From the NCBI GenBank assembly GCA_945870575.1, contig CAMBSK010000008.1, positions 1-64,000 of the forward strand: DNA of 64,000 nt. Direction: 5' to 3'. Source of the stretch: Bordetella parapertussis (GTDB lineage: Bacteria; Pseudomonadota; Gammaproteobacteria; Burkholderiales; Burkholderiaceae_C). The notes below the pieces were generated by a model. The model ran no database searches and was not told the origin of the DNA. It saw only the letters and a program-made list of their open reading frames with translations. Positions 38,834 through 48,512 of this stretch are shown here, one piece after another (within the stretch, counting starts at the first letter, position 1; the number at the start of each line of letters is the position of its first letter). The translations under genes were made by a program, and so were the position numbers.

Positions 38834-40963
38834 TCAGGCTTTGAGAAAGTCGGATTTTCCACCTAACCAGCGTTCCACGTGCCGAGCCGCATTTGGCGGG
38901 TACTGGTCCAGCATCACAGGTGCCAGTTGCTGCGCCCATTGCAGCAAATCGCCGTCCACCGCCAAATCGGCAAACCGCAACATGGCCGCGCCGCTTTGGC
39001 GTGAACCCAAGAACTCGCCCGGGCCGCGAATCTCCAAATCCCGTCTGGCAATTTCAAATCCGTCGTTGGTGTCGGCCATGGCCCGCAAGCGGGCCCGCGC
39101 CGTGTCACTGAGCCGCCCGTGTTCGCCCAGCGAATACAAGAGCACGCAAGCAGACGCCGCCGATCCGCGCCCGACCCGCCCGCGCAACTGGTGCAACTGG
39201 CTCAAGCCGAAACGCTCGGCATGCTCGATCACCATCAGCGAGGCATTCGGCACATCCACACCCACCTCGATCACCGTGGTGCTGACCAACACGCCCATTT
39301 GGCCTTGCACGAACAATGACATGACGGCTTTTTTCTCGGCCTGCGGCATGCGCGAATGCAGCAAACCGACCATGACACCGGGCAAGGCGTTGCACAGGTC
39401 TTGGTGCGTGTCGGTGGCATTGCGCAAATCCAGCGCTTCGCTTTCTTCAATTAACGGACACACCCAGTAAATCTGTCTGCCTTCGGTCAATTGCGCGCGT
39501 ATGCGTTCGATGATTTCATCCCGCCGTATCTCGGCCACGAGTTTGGTGACGATGGGCGTGCGCCCGGGTGGTAATTCGTCGATGGTGGACACATCCAAAT
39601 CGGCGTAGTAGCTCATGGCAAGCGTGCGCGGAATAGGCGTGGCGCTCATCATCAGCAAATGCGGTTCTTGCGGCGTGCCCTCGCTGTGTTCGCCAAAGGT
39701 TTCTGCATCCGACAGCTTTTGCCGCAGCGCCAAGCGTTGCGCCACACCAAAGCGGTGTTGCTCGTCAATGATGGCCAAGCCCAGCGCTTTGAAATGCACT
39801 TTGTCTTGAATGACTGCGTGCGTGCCGACGACGAGCGCCGCCTCGCCGCTGTCCACCAGCGCCAGCATGGCGTCGCGTTCTTTTTTCTTTTGGCTGCCGG
39901 TCAGCCAAGCCACTTGCAAACCCAGCGGCTGCAACACCGGCGCCAGCCAACCCACCAATTTGGCGAAATGCTGCTCGGCCAATATTTCAGTCGGTGCCAT
40001 CAACGCGCATTGCCAACCGGCGTCTATGCATTGGGCTGCGGCTAGAGCAGCCACCACGGTTTTGCCCGAGCCCACATCGCCCTGCAACAAACGGTGCATG
40101 GGCACGGCGCGCGCCACATCGCCTGCGATTTCATTCACCACCCGGGTTTGCGCGCCGGTCAATTTGAAAGGCAACACGGCTTGCAACTGCGCCAACACGC
40201 CGTCTGTTTGAGTGCTGTGCGCCAGCACCGGCGCATTCAACAACTGGCGCTCACGCTTGGCCTGCAATTGCGACAGTTGTTGCGCCAGCAGTTCCTCGGC
40301 TTTCAGACGTTGCCATGCCGGGTGGCTGCGGTCTTCCAATTCGCCCAGCGACACATCCGGCGACGGGTGGTGCAAAAACTGCAAGCTCTCGCGCAAGCCC
40401 CAGGCGTGGGGCGGTAAATGGTTTTGCGGAATCGTCTCGGTGAATGCGTCGCTTTGCAAAGCGCGCGCCAAACCGCCCAACACGGCTTTGCGCAAATAGG
40501 CTTGCGGCAATTCGGCAGTGCTGGGGTACACCGGTGTGAGCGCGGCGGCCAAGGGCGAACCGGCGGCTTGCACCGTCGGGTGCATCATGGTGTAGCCCAT
40601 GAAGCCGCCACGCAACTCGCCACGCAAACGCACTTTGCGCCCGACCTCCAAGGCCTTTTGCATGTTCGGGTAGAAATTGAAAAAACGCAGCGTGCAGATA
40701 TCGCTGCCGTCCGTCACCACCGCTTGCAATTGGCGGCGCGGTTTGAACACCACCTGACAGCTTTGCACCACGGCTTCAAATTGCAAGGTGTCACCGTCCC
40801 GCGCTGAGCTGAGTTTGCCCAAGCGGGTTTCGTCTTCGTAACGCATGGGCAAATGCAAAGCCATGTCCACCGGGCGCAGCAAGCCCATTTTGCGCAAGGC
40901 TTTTTGCGGCATGGACAGCGGTTTGCGCTCTGTGCTGGTGACGGGTGGCTGATCGGCGGGCAT
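38834..40963 (-). CDS. recG: ATP-dependent DNA helicase RecG
   Basis: 709 residues. An N-terminal wedge/OB domain (about 1-230) is followed by helicase motifs: Walker A L-Q-G-D-V-G-S-G-K-T, DExH box I-I-D-E-Q-H-R-F-G-V, motif III M-S-A-T-P-I-P-R-T and motif VI Q-L-R-G-R-V-G-R-G. It remodels stalled forks. ATG 40963 is chosen; the frame remains open to 41335, but that overlaps the next gene and lacks RecG sequence. Confidence 0.94.
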   Translation of the reverse strand: MPADQPPVTSTERKPLSMPQKALRKMGLLRPVDMALHLPMRYEDETRLGKLSSARDGDTLQFEAVVQSCQVVFKPRRQLQAVVTDGSDICTLRFFNFYPNMQKALEVGRKVRLRGELRGGFMGYTMMHPTVQAAGSPLAAALTPVYPSTAELPQAYLRKAVLGGLARALQSDAFTETIPQNHLPPHAWGLRESLQFLHHPSPDVSLGELEDRSHPAWQRLKAEELLAQQLSQLQAKRERQLLNAPVLAHSTQTDGVLAQLQAVLPFKLTGAQTRVVNEIAGDVARAVPMHRLLQGDVGSGKTVVAALAAAQCIDAGWQCALMAPTEILAEQHFAKLVGWLAPVLQPLGLQVAWLTGSQKKKERDAMLALVDSGEAALVVGTHAVIQDKVHFKALGLAIIDEQHRFGVAQRLALRQKLSDAETFGEHSEGTPQEPHLLMMSATPIPRTLAMSYYADLDVSTIDELPPGRTPIVTKLVAEIRRDEIIERIRAQLTEGRQIYWVCPLIEESEALDLRNATDTHQDLCNALPGVMVGLLHSRMPQAEKKAVMSLFVQGQMGVLVSTTVIEVGVDVPNASLMVIEHAERFGLSQLHQLRGRVGRGSAASACVLLYSLGEHGRLSDTARARLRAMADTNDGFEIARRDLEIRGPGEFLGSRQSGAAMLRFADLAVDGDLLQWAQQLAPVMLDQYPPNAARHVERWLGGKSDFLKA

Positions 40964-40991
40964 GTGGGGGCGATTGTGCCTGTTGACCGTC

Positions 40992-41912
40992 TTATGCCAA
41001 TGGCAAAGCTTGCACCACACAACGGGCCGCGGCCAGATCCCATCCGGCCCAACCGCAGCTTTTGAAAAACACCGGTCCTTTGTGTGTGTCCACCACGGAT
41101 GCCAGACCACGCGCCAGGTCTTGCAAAGAGGCAAAACGCGCCACATCCAAACCGGCTTGCAGCAAATCACCGGCTTCATGGTCTGCGTCGCGCGTATCAA
41201 CCACAATGCGCCCGTGCTGCGCCATGTGCAGACACACCTCGGGCGACCACTCGACCATGCGCGGACTGAACGCGCCCACGGCGCACACGAACGCGTCGTC
41301 TCTGGGACGGGCCCGCATGGCGATGTGCTGCGCACTGGTCGCCGTCACCACCAAACTGCATTCGGCCAGTGCGTCATCGGCGTTGTCCACCACTTGCGCT
41401 TGTAGACCTAAGCTGATGGCGTATTGCACCAATGCGTCTGCGCTGGCACGGCTGCGCGATGCCACCCTCACTTCTTTCACGCGCAGGCCTTGGGCGAATG
41501 CTTCCAAGTGCGAGCGCCCTTGCACACCGGCACCGACGATCAGCAACTTGCCATTCGGCTTGGGCGCTAGCAGTTGCGCGGCCAGCAAAGACACGGCAGC
41601 GGTGCGCCGCGCCGTCACCGTCGGGCCGTCAAGCACACACAAGCGTCGGCCATTGACTGCATCAAACACCACCACATCGCCTTGAATCGCGGGCAGGTGC
41701 CGCGCCGGGTTGTCAGCGACAAAGGTGATCAATTTGGTGATGGCCAGGCGGTTGTCAGAAGCCGGCATGACAAACAAACTGCTGGTGTCCGACAAGCTAT
41801 GCACCAGACGCGACGGTACTTTCACTGAACCATCCAACAGCAAAGTATGTATGGCTTCAGCCAATAGCGAATAAGGCAGCGCGGCGGCGGTTTGTTCAGC
41901 GTTGAAAATCAT
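40992..41912 (-). CDS. Ornithine cyclodeaminase / mu-crystallin family protein
   Basis: 306 residues, NAD(P)-dependent fold. L-L-I-V-G-A-G-V-Q-G-R-S-H near residue 125 is the dinucleotide-binding motif; K-L-I-T-F-V-A-D-N near 60 and R-R-T-A-A-V-S-L-L-A near 107 match the family. Members reduce delta-1-pyrroline-2-carboxylate or act on ornithine or alanine; the substrate is not clear. Same strand as recG with a 28-base gap. It is an accessory gene in the recG-queA interval. Confidence 0.85.
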   Translation of the reverse strand: MIFNAEQTAAALPYSLLAEAIHTLLLDGSVKVPSRLVHSLSDTSSLFVMPASDNRLAITKLITFVADNPARHLPAIQGDVVVFDAVNGRRLCVLDGPTVTARRTAAVSLLAAQLLAPKPNGKLLIVGAGVQGRSHLEAFAQGLRVKEVRVASRSRASADALVQYAISLGLQAQVVDNADDALAECSLVVTATSAQHIAMRARPRDDAFVCAVGAFSPRMVEWSPEVCLHMAQHGRIVVDTRDADHEAGDLLQAGLDVARFASLQDLARGLASVVDTHKGPVFFKSCGWAGWDLAAARCVVQALPLA

Positions 41913-41979
41913 ATGGCTTGCATTGTCGCCATGCGGCCAGGGCGCAAACGCCTACTGGTTTTAAGCGAGGCGCGCAGAC

Positions 41980-42786
41980 TCAAGCTAAGGCAGTCGGCGC
42001 CACATCCAACCTGACCGCAATGCCTTGCAGTTCAGGCGTAGGCGCGGGGTAATAGTCCATGACCAGCGGGTCGTGGCCGGGAATCACATGGTCGGGTGAA
42101 TCGGCCAATTCATTGATGGTGCGGTAAGCGTTCAGCATGTCGCCCAGATTGAACGCAATGCTGAAGAAGCGCTGGCTGCGTATGTGTTCGTAGTAATGGC
42201 TGGCGTCAGATGCCAGCACCACCCAGCCGCGGGCGGTGTTGACTCGCACGCATTGCAAACCGTCGGTGTGACCGCCGACATGGTGCAAAGACAAGCCGGG
42301 GGCCAGTTCATGCGTGCCTTTGTTAAAACACACCCTGTCTTTGTAAACCAGCTTGACCATGGCGGCCACGTCATCGCCTTCGTAGCCGTGGCGCATGTAG
42401 TGGTTGCACATGTGCCGACCCGTGGCAAAACTCATCTCTGCATCCTGCAAATGGAAATTCGCACGGGGAAAATCATCAAAGCCGCCGACATGGTCATAGT
42501 GCATGTGGGTCAAGACCACGTCGCGTACCTCGGCCGGATTGACACCAAGCAGCGCCAGTCCGGCGCTTGGGCGTATCAAAAGTTCACGCTGGCGCTTGAT
42601 GGCCATCTCCGGCAAAAACCCGGTGTCTATGACGACGGTCCGGTGGCTGTTGCGCGCCACCCAGACAAAATAATCCATGCGCATGGCTTCGTCGTGCGGG
42701 TCGCCGCCGATAAAATGGTCACGCCGCGCACCCACCCGCGTGGCATAACGGATGGCAAACACTTCGTAAGTTTCCAAGCCAGGCAT
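41980..42786 (-). CDS. Metallo-beta-lactamase-fold lactonase (AHL-lactonase family)
   Basis: 268 residues. L-T-H-M-H-Y-D-H-V-G-G is the H-x-H-x-D-H zinc motif; further ligands are the His in M-R-H-G-Y-E-G region and G-G-H-T-D-G, and the Asp in A-S-D-A-S-H-Y-Y. This set is typical for N-acyl-homoserine lactone and related lactone hydrolases. ATG 42786 has GAGGA five bases upstream; the longer frame is rejected. It is divergent from the PanB-like gene with a 120-base spacer. Confidence 0.84.
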   Translation of the reverse strand: MPGLETYEVFAIRYATRVGARRDHFIGGDPHDEAMRMDYFVWVARNSHRTVVIDTGFLPEMAIKRQRELLIRPSAGLALLGVNPAEVRDVVLTHMHYDHVGGFDDFPRANFHLQDAEMSFATGRHMCNHYMRHGYEGDDVAAMVKLVYKDRVCFNKGTHELAPGLSLHHVGGHTDGLQCVRVNTARGWVVLASDASHYYEHIRSQRFFSIAFNLGDMLNAYRTINELADSPDHVIPGHDPLVMDYYPAPTPELQGIAVRLDVAPTALA

Positions 42787-42906
42787 ACGTTCCTCGTTGT
42801 AAGCAGTGATGTTTGCACTGTATCTGCTGAAGAGCCACCCTGACCCCGAGCTTTCCATCTAGCCGCAAACAACTTACTATGCGGGTTGAACGAACCGGAG
42901 AACACC

Positions 42907-43806
42907 ATGAGCACTTACAAAAGCAGCGGCGCGATTCCACCGCGCGAAGCGGGCAGCCGTCCGCTCAAACGCATTGCCACCATGGCCGGTGCCTACGGGC
43001 AACGCAATTACACGGTGCACGACATACGCGCGCTCAAAGGCCAACGCACGCTGGTGGAAACACTGGCTTTCACGCCCGAAGAAGCCGCTGCCGCTGAAGA
43101 AGCCGGTATTGATACTTTGAAAGTGCGCTTCGACCCGAAGCGCCCGGACTTGGCCATGGAAATCCGCAAAGCCGCACCGCATACCTTCATGTCGTTTTCT
43201 CTGCCACTGGTGGCCGTGGCCAGCCCGGAAGAAGCGCTGCGCCTGGCGTTCAGCGCCATGGAGATAGGCGGTGACGCCATCATGTGCCAATGGAGCCCAA
43301 GGTTCATACACGCGCTGGCAGAAGCCGGTGTGCCGGCCCAAGGCCATGTCGGCTTGGTGCCGCGCAAAAGCACCTGGACCGGCGGCCTGCGCGCAGTCGG
43401 CAAAACCGCTGACGAGGCCGTGGATTTGTACCGGCAAATCAAAGCACTGGAAGATGCCGGGGCTTGGGCGGTGGAGGTCGAAGTCATCCCCGAGCAAATA
43501 CTGCGCGAGATGTCCAAGCGCACCACGCTGATCACCTCGTCCATAGGCGCGGGCAGCGGCGGCGACATACAGTTTTTGTTTGCCGAAGATATTCTGGGTG
43601 ACGGGCCCGGGCCGTTCGCCCGCCACTCCAAACAGTACCGCGATTTCCACGCCATGCGCCAGCATATGCAGCAAGAACGCGTGTCGGCATTCCGTGAATA
43701 CATTGCCGAAGTGCAAACGCATGCTTTTCCCGGTCCTGAACATGTGATTCAGGTAGGGCAGGGTGTGGTGGATGCTTTTCTTGAAAAACTCAACAAACCG
43801 GGGTGA
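42907..43806 (+). CDS. PanB-family (ketopantoate hydroxymethyltransferase-like) protein, divergent
   Basis: 299 residues from ATG 42907, with GGAG seven bases upstream. It shares the PanB layout: G-H-V-G-L-V-P near residue 146, V-E-V-E-V-I-P near 192 (catalytic Glu retained), S-S-I-G-A-G-S-G-G-D near 220 and the C-terminal Y-I-A-E-V-Q-T-H-A-F-P. However, the Mg-binding segments of true PanB (G-D-S-L-G and A-D-L-P) are replaced, the second by M-S-F-S-L-P. A role in pantothenate synthesis is therefore doubtful; related enzymes of the PEP-mutase/isocitrate lyase superfamily act on other 2-oxo acids. Confidence 0.8.
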   Translation: MSTYKSSGAIPPREAGSRPLKRIATMAGAYGQRNYTVHDIRALKGQRTLVETLAFTPEEAAAAEEAGIDTLKVRFDPKRPDLAMEIRKAAPHTFMSFSLPLVAVASPEEALRLAFSAMEIGGDAIMCQWSPRFIHALAEAGVPAQGHVGLVPRKSTWTGGLRAVGKTADEAVDLYRQIKALEDAGAWAVEVEVIPEQILREMSKRTTLITSSIGAGSGGDIQFLFAEDILGDGPGPFARHSKQYRDFHAMRQHMQQERVSAFREYIAEVQTHAFPGPEHVIQVGQGVVDAFLEKLNKPG

Positions 43807-43895
43807 TGTTCTGGGCTTTCGTGGGGCCGGTTTCTGTCTGAGAAAATAGTGTTTCTCTCACTCACTTGGAACGGGCCCGTCCGGCCCTCAAGCAC

Positions 43896-45002
43896 ATGCC
43901 CTCTTCTCCTGTTCGCCAGTTCACACTCAGCGATTTCGATTTCCAACTTCCCCCCGAGTTGATTGCCCAACACCCTGCTGCTGAGCGCAGCGGCTCGCGT
44001 CTGCTTGACGCGCGCGACCCTTTACAGCCTGTGGACCGTATTTTTCGCGAGTTGCCGGGTTTGTTGAACGCTGGCGACCTGCTGGTGTTTAACGACACAC
44101 AAGTGGTGAACGCGCGCCTCTTCGGTGAAAAAGCCAGCGGCGGGCAACTGGAATTGTTAGTTGAACGCGTACTGGCCGATGAACCCGGCCAGGCGCCGAA
44201 CCGTGTGGTCGCGCACATGAAGGTCAGCAAAAAACCCTTGCCAGGCGCGCGCTTGATGATGTGGGACCGCAGCGATCGGCGGCCTGCGTTTGAGGCGACG
44301 CTGCTCGGGCGCTGGCCGGATGAGAACGGTGCTTTGTTTTTGCTCTCGTTCAGCGATGAGCCACACAGCTTGATGGAACAACACGGCCACATGCCGCTAC
44401 CGCCTTACATAGAACGCACGCAAAAATCTGCGGTCGATGAACACCAGCAAGCTGATAGTCAACGCTACCAAACCGTGTTCGCCAAACACCCGGGCGCGGC
44501 TGCTGCGCCCACCGCCGCGCTGCATTTTGATGAAGCGGTGTTGCAGGCACTTAAAGCGAGCGGCGTGCACACCACCAGCGTGACGCTGCATGTGGGTGCG
44601 GGCACGTTTTCACCGGTGAAAACAGAAAACCTGAGCGAGCACCGCATGCACAGCGAGTGGTACCGCATACCACCGACCACCTTGCAAGCGATTGCCGATT
44701 GCCGCGCGCGCGGCGGACGCGTGTTGGCGGTGGGCACGACCAGTGTGCGCACCTTAGAGTCGTGGGCGCAAACCGGACTGACCGAGGGCGACACGCGCAT
44801 CTTCATCACGCCGGGTTTTGAGTTTCAAGTGGTGGATGTGTTGATCACCAATTTCCATTTGCCTAAATCGACACTGTTGATGCTGGTCGCGGCGTTCAGC
44901 GGGTTCGAGCATATGCACCGTGTGTATGCGCATGCGATTGAGCAGAAGTACCGGTTTTTCAGTTATGGGGATGCGATGTTATTGACGAAATTCAGATCTT
45001 AG
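43896..45002 (+). CDS. queA: tRNA preQ1(34) S-adenosylmethionine ribosyltransferase-isomerase
   Basis: 368 residues. Landmarks: [14 protein letters not shown] near the start, [20 protein letters not shown] and [12 protein letters not shown]. It converts preQ1 in tRNA to epoxyqueuosine. ATG 43896 is preferred to TTG/GTG starts upstream. The 3' end overlaps the VapC gene on the other strand by 11 bases. Confidence 0.95.
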   Translation: MPSSPVRQFTLSDFDFQLPPELIAQHPAAERSGSRLLDARDPLQPVDRIFRELPGLLNAGDLLVFNDTQVVNARLFGEKASGGQLELLVERVLADEPGQAPNRVVAHMKVSKKPLPGARLMMWDRSDRRPAFEATLLGRWPDENGALFLLSFSDEPHSLMEQHGHMPLPPYIERTQKSAVDEHQQADSQRYQTVFAKHPGAAAAPTAALHFDEAVLQALKASGVHTTSVTLHVGAGTFSPVKTENLSEHRMHSEWYRIPPTTLQAIADCRARGGRVLAVGTTSVRTLESWAQTGLTEGDTRIFITPGFEFQVVDVLITNFHLPKSTLLMLVAAFSGFEHMHRVYAHAIEQKYRFFSYGDAMLLTKFRS

Positions 45003-45366
45003 GAAGATACTTCACGCCCTTTAAGCCCTGATAGTCTGCATCTTGTGTCCACAAAACAGCTTTGTGCTCTAAAGCGATGGCATACATGGCGGCATCCGCC
45101 ATCGCCAAACCGTGTTTAAGCGACAACTCAGAAGCCGCAATGGCGCGTTCGTCGTTAAGTTCAATCACCGGTGCGCGTCGCATCACTTGCAAACACATAT
45201 CGCGCAATTCAACTGGCAGCTTGCGCGACAACACCCTGTGTACCTCATACATATTGACACTGGATACCAACAATTCACTGGTGTTTTCAATGACCGGTTT
45301 GAACTTTGGGCCATTGGTACCGGCTAAAAAAAACTCTATCCAACCGGATGCGTCAACAATATTCAT
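44992..45366 (-). CDS. VapC-type PIN-domain toxin
   Basis: 124 residues. The acidic quartet of the PIN nuclease can be read: Asp5 in N-I-V-D-A-S-G, the Glu in M-Y-E-V-H-R, the Asp in M-A-D-A-A-M-Y and T-Q-D-A-D-Y near the end. It cleaves RNA; in VapC enzymes the target is usually tRNA-fMet or rRNA. It overlaps the antitoxin start region by 4 bases (ATGA at 45363). Inserted between queA and tgt. Confidence 0.87.
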   Translation of the reverse strand: MNIVDASGWIEFFLAGTNGPKFKPVIENTSELLVSSVNMYEVHRVLSRKLPVELRDMCLQVMRRAPVIELNDERAIAASELSLKHGLAMADAAMYAIALEHKAVLWTQDADYQGLKGVKYLPKI

Positions 45367-45587
45367 TCGTAATCCTTGTCGGGTTCTTTAGGCGGCTCGA
45401 TGTCACCCAAGTCATACCCTTTGAGGATGCCGTAATAAGCGCTCATGGGGAGTAAAGGCGTGATCACAATTTCTTTGCCCCGCACTTCAAATTGAATATG
45501 TGAGCCCGGCTCAATACCGAGCTGATTGCGCATGGCGGCTGGCAATGTGACCTGCCCTTTGCTGGAGACAACTGCATTGCTTGACAT
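45363..45587 (-). CDS. AbrB/MazE-fold (VapB-type) antitoxin
   Basis: 74 residues. V-S-S-K-G-Q-V-T-L-P-A-A-M-R-N-Q-L-G-I-E is the SpoVT-AbrB swapped-hairpin DNA-binding motif; the C-terminal 25 residues are acidic and would wrap the toxin. AGGA lies seven bases before the ATG. An inverted repeat directly upstream (45598-45620) is the likely autoregulatory site. Confidence 0.88.
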   Translation of the reverse strand: MSSNAVVSSKGQVTLPAAMRNQLGIEPGSHIQFEVRGKEIVITPLLPMSAYYGILKGYDLGDIEPPKEPDKDYE

Positions 45588-45597
45588 AATAAATCCT

Positions 45598-45620
45598 CTT
45601 TACTTAAAAATAAAGTAAAG
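45598..45620 (-). promoter_or_regulatory. Palindromic operator upstream of vapB
   Basis: CTTTACTT (45598-45605) and AAGTAAAG (45613-45620) are perfect inverted repeats with a 7-base centre. They lie 11 bases upstream of the antitoxin start, with a further TGTAAAG copy at 45631. AbrB-type antitoxins commonly repress from such sites. Confidence 0.5.
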
Positions 45621-45688
45621 CAAATATTAATGTAAAGCGAGCTGTATGTCCAGTATTTGCGTTTAATTGTGTTTGCCCGGGCACTTAA

Positions 45689-46864
<1,176 letters not shown>

Positions 46865-46882
46865 AGCGTCAGGTGGGGCTAA

Positions 46883-47230
46883 TCAAGCAATGACCAGCAA
46901 AGCCCTGATTTTGGCTTTCACTTCACGCATGACAGCATCTGAGGCACTGTCCTTCTTGATGGCCTGGCGCACTTTCCAATCGAGCGATTTCACCTGGTCA
47001 GACAACACCACGCCCTCTACGCCGTTCATCGTTATTTGCACTTCAAAGGGATGATTTTTCACCTTTGTAGATAAGGGGCAGCACACCATCAACTGGGCTT
47101 TACTGTTGTAAATAGCTGGGCTCAAAACCAATGCCGGACGGTGTCCCGCTTGCTCGTGGCCCGCTTGTGGGTCAAATTGCAACCAAACGATGTCACCGGC
47201 CTCGGGCACATAAGTGCGACGGCTCGCCAT
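46883..47230 (-). CDS. mazF: MazF-family endoribonuclease toxin
   Basis: 115 residues. P-E-A-G-D-I-V-W-L-Q-F-D-P-Q-A-G-H-E-Q-A-G-H-R-P-A-L-V is the canonical MazF entry with the catalytic Arg, and C-C-P-L-S-T-K-V-K the Thr-containing second motif. ATG 47230 shares its first base with the antitoxin stop (TGATG), so translation is coupled. It cleaves mRNA at short sequences. It is convergent with tgt. Confidence 0.9.
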   Translation of the reverse strand: MASRRTYVPEAGDIVWLQFDPQAGHEQAGHRPALVLSPAIYNSKAQLMVCCPLSTKVKNHPFEVQITMNGVEGVVLSDQVKSLDWKVRQAIKKDSASDAVMREVKAKIRALLVIA

Positions 47231-47472
47231 CAAAGCGCCTCTTTACCCACGGGTGCACCAAATGACACTTCATCATGGTGATTTTTTGTAGTCATCCCCG
47301 CCACTAGGTCTTCAAGTTTGTACTCCACCTTGTCGCAAGGCTCGATGATGATGCGCCCTTTTCCTGCTTTGATGGTGACCCGCTGTTCGAGGTCAAAATT
47401 AGCCAACTTCATCGTGGCGGCACTGAGTCTGAGGGCAGGGCTATTGCCCCATTTGCGAATCACGGTTTCCAT
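47230..47472 (-). CDS. mazE: MazE-family antitoxin
   Basis: 80 residues. I-R-K-W-G-N-S-P-A-L-R-L-S at 5-17 is the MazE DNA-binding strand-turn; the C-terminal half is acidic. The last codons (Lys-Glu-Ala-Leu) also encode the ribosome site AGAGG for mazF. Two direct repeats just upstream are the probable operator. Confidence 0.9.
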   Translation of the reverse strand: METVIRKWGNSPALRLSAATMKLANFDLEQRVTIKAGKGRIIIEPCDKVEYKLEDLVAGMTTKNHHDEVSFGAPVGKEAL

Positions 47473-47487
47473 CTGGTGTCTCCAAGT

Positions 47488-47506
47488 GTAGATACATTGT
47501 AGATAC
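47488..47506 (-). promoter_or_regulatory. Direct repeats upstream of mazE (putative operator)
   Basis: GTAGATAC occurs at 47488-47495 and 47499-47506, an 11-base period that places both copies on one DNA face. The repeats start 16 bases upstream of the mazE start codon. Related AGATACAT/CGATACAT words recur at 48542 and 48561 upstream of the SNIPE-like gene. Confidence 0.45.
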
Positions 47507-47697
47507 TTTATTCAATGTCGACGAATATATTTAAGAGCATCTGACAATCTTGAAAATGCTACTTGTAATACGTCCACATGCACAGCATCCGCACTGTGCC
47601 GTCAATACCTCGTAAACCAAGCAATGCTAATCATTAGAAGTCAAGTGCTGGGAGGCGATGATCATGAACTCCTGCCTATAGCCTGATACTCCGCTAT

Positions 47698-48477
47698 TTA
47701 TATGGTCTCCACCGGCGGTGCGAGACGGATGCTTTCACGATACTGCTCGGCCGGAGCGGCGTGTACCACCTCAACAACTGAATCGTAGTTCGCTCGGATC
47801 AAAGACTCGATCACCTTGAGGTCGGCGCGAAAGAACTCCTTTCTGTCATTTACCTTGTTGAGTCGCCCGGCGGCGAAGTGAATATGCAGCTTGGCCTCGA
47901 GTGCGGGCGCGTTGTCCGAGAAGACCAACGCATGTACGTCGAAACGAAAAGGGACCGATGCGTCACCAAGTTCATCAATTCGATCCATTGGCTCCAAGCG
48001 CCGAGTCATGCCAATCTTAAAAACACCTTCTCCAAACGCGCCAATGTTTGAAATTACGTAGACATAACCTGCACGCGCGTTTTGCTCCCGATAGTCGAGC
48101 TGTCGTTCTTCTTCATCAAGCTGACTGTTCTGGCTCGTTATCTCATCAATGCGCGCTTGTAGGTCTTTGAGCTCTTGAGGGTCGATTCCCGCGGCTAGGC
48201 GCTGTTGAAGCTTTTGTATTGCAGCCGTAAAGTGTCTGCGCTCTTTCTCGATCTTCGCCCGAGCATCGCGAATTTCTCTTTCTAGCTTCTCCTGCTCCCG
48301 CTGATCTTCTCGAGCTTGTCGAGCAGCCTCTTTTTCTTCTTGGCGCTTTACCTGAAACTCGTGTGCAAGATAGAGTTCTTGTAGTTTGCGCTCAAGCACA
48401 ATGTCTGTCCACCAGGCCTCGACAGATTTCAATAGCCTATTGCAGGTTTCGAACGACCTGCGGATTCGCTCATCCAT
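47698..48477 (-). CDS. N-terminally truncated SNIPE-type anti-phage nuclease (DUF4041 + GIY-YIG)
   Basis: 259 residues. Residues 1-55 match the second half of the DUF4041 (SNIPE-associated) domain (E-R-I-R-R-S-F-E-T-C-N-R-L-L, then L-E-L-Y/Y-L-A-H-E-F). A charged coiled coil runs from 40 to 150. Residues 152-250 are a T5orf172/Mug113-type GIY-YIG nuclease: G-Y-V-Y-V-I-S-N, V-F-K-I-G-M-T-R-R, D-A-S-V-P-F-R-F-D-V-H and the metal Glu in A-L-E-A-K-L-H. Intact SNIPE proteins have an N-terminal membrane anchor and full DUF4041 and cleave phage DNA at entry. Both the anchor and the start of DUF4041 are missing here, with a stop codon directly before the ATG, so it is probably a relic or a soluble derivative. 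Confidence 0.8.
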   Translation of the reverse strand: MDERIRRSFETCNRLLKSVEAWWTDIVLERKLQELYLAHEFQVKRQEEKEAARQAREDQREQEKLEREIRDARAKIEKERRHFTAAIQKLQQRLAAGIDPQELKDLQARIDEITSQNSQLDEEERQLDYREQNARAGYVYVISNIGAFGEGVFKIGMTRRLEPMDRIDELGDASVPFRFDVHALVFSDNAPALEAKLHIHFAAGRLNKVNDRKEFFRADLKVIESLIRANYDSVVEVVHAAPAEQYRESIRLAPPVETI

Positions 48478-48493
48478 CTACGGTAATTTTCAT
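48470..48493 (-). promoter_or_regulatory. 7-codon upstream open frame overlapping the SNIPE-like start
   Basis: ATG 48493 has an excellent ribosome site (AGGAG seven bases before it), but the frame M-K-I-T-V-D-G ends after seven codons. Its last bases overlap the ATG 48477 of the SNIPE-like gene. It may be a leader for coupled translation or the scar of a frameshift that cut off the original N-terminus. Confidence 0.35.
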
Positions 48494-48512
48494 AAGCGAC
48501 TCCTGTAAGAAC

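Noticed and set aside
40964..41335. Upstream extension of recG by 124 codons
   Set aside because: It overlaps the ornithine-cyclodeaminase gene and contains no RecG sequence; M-P-A-D-Q at 40963 is a normal start.
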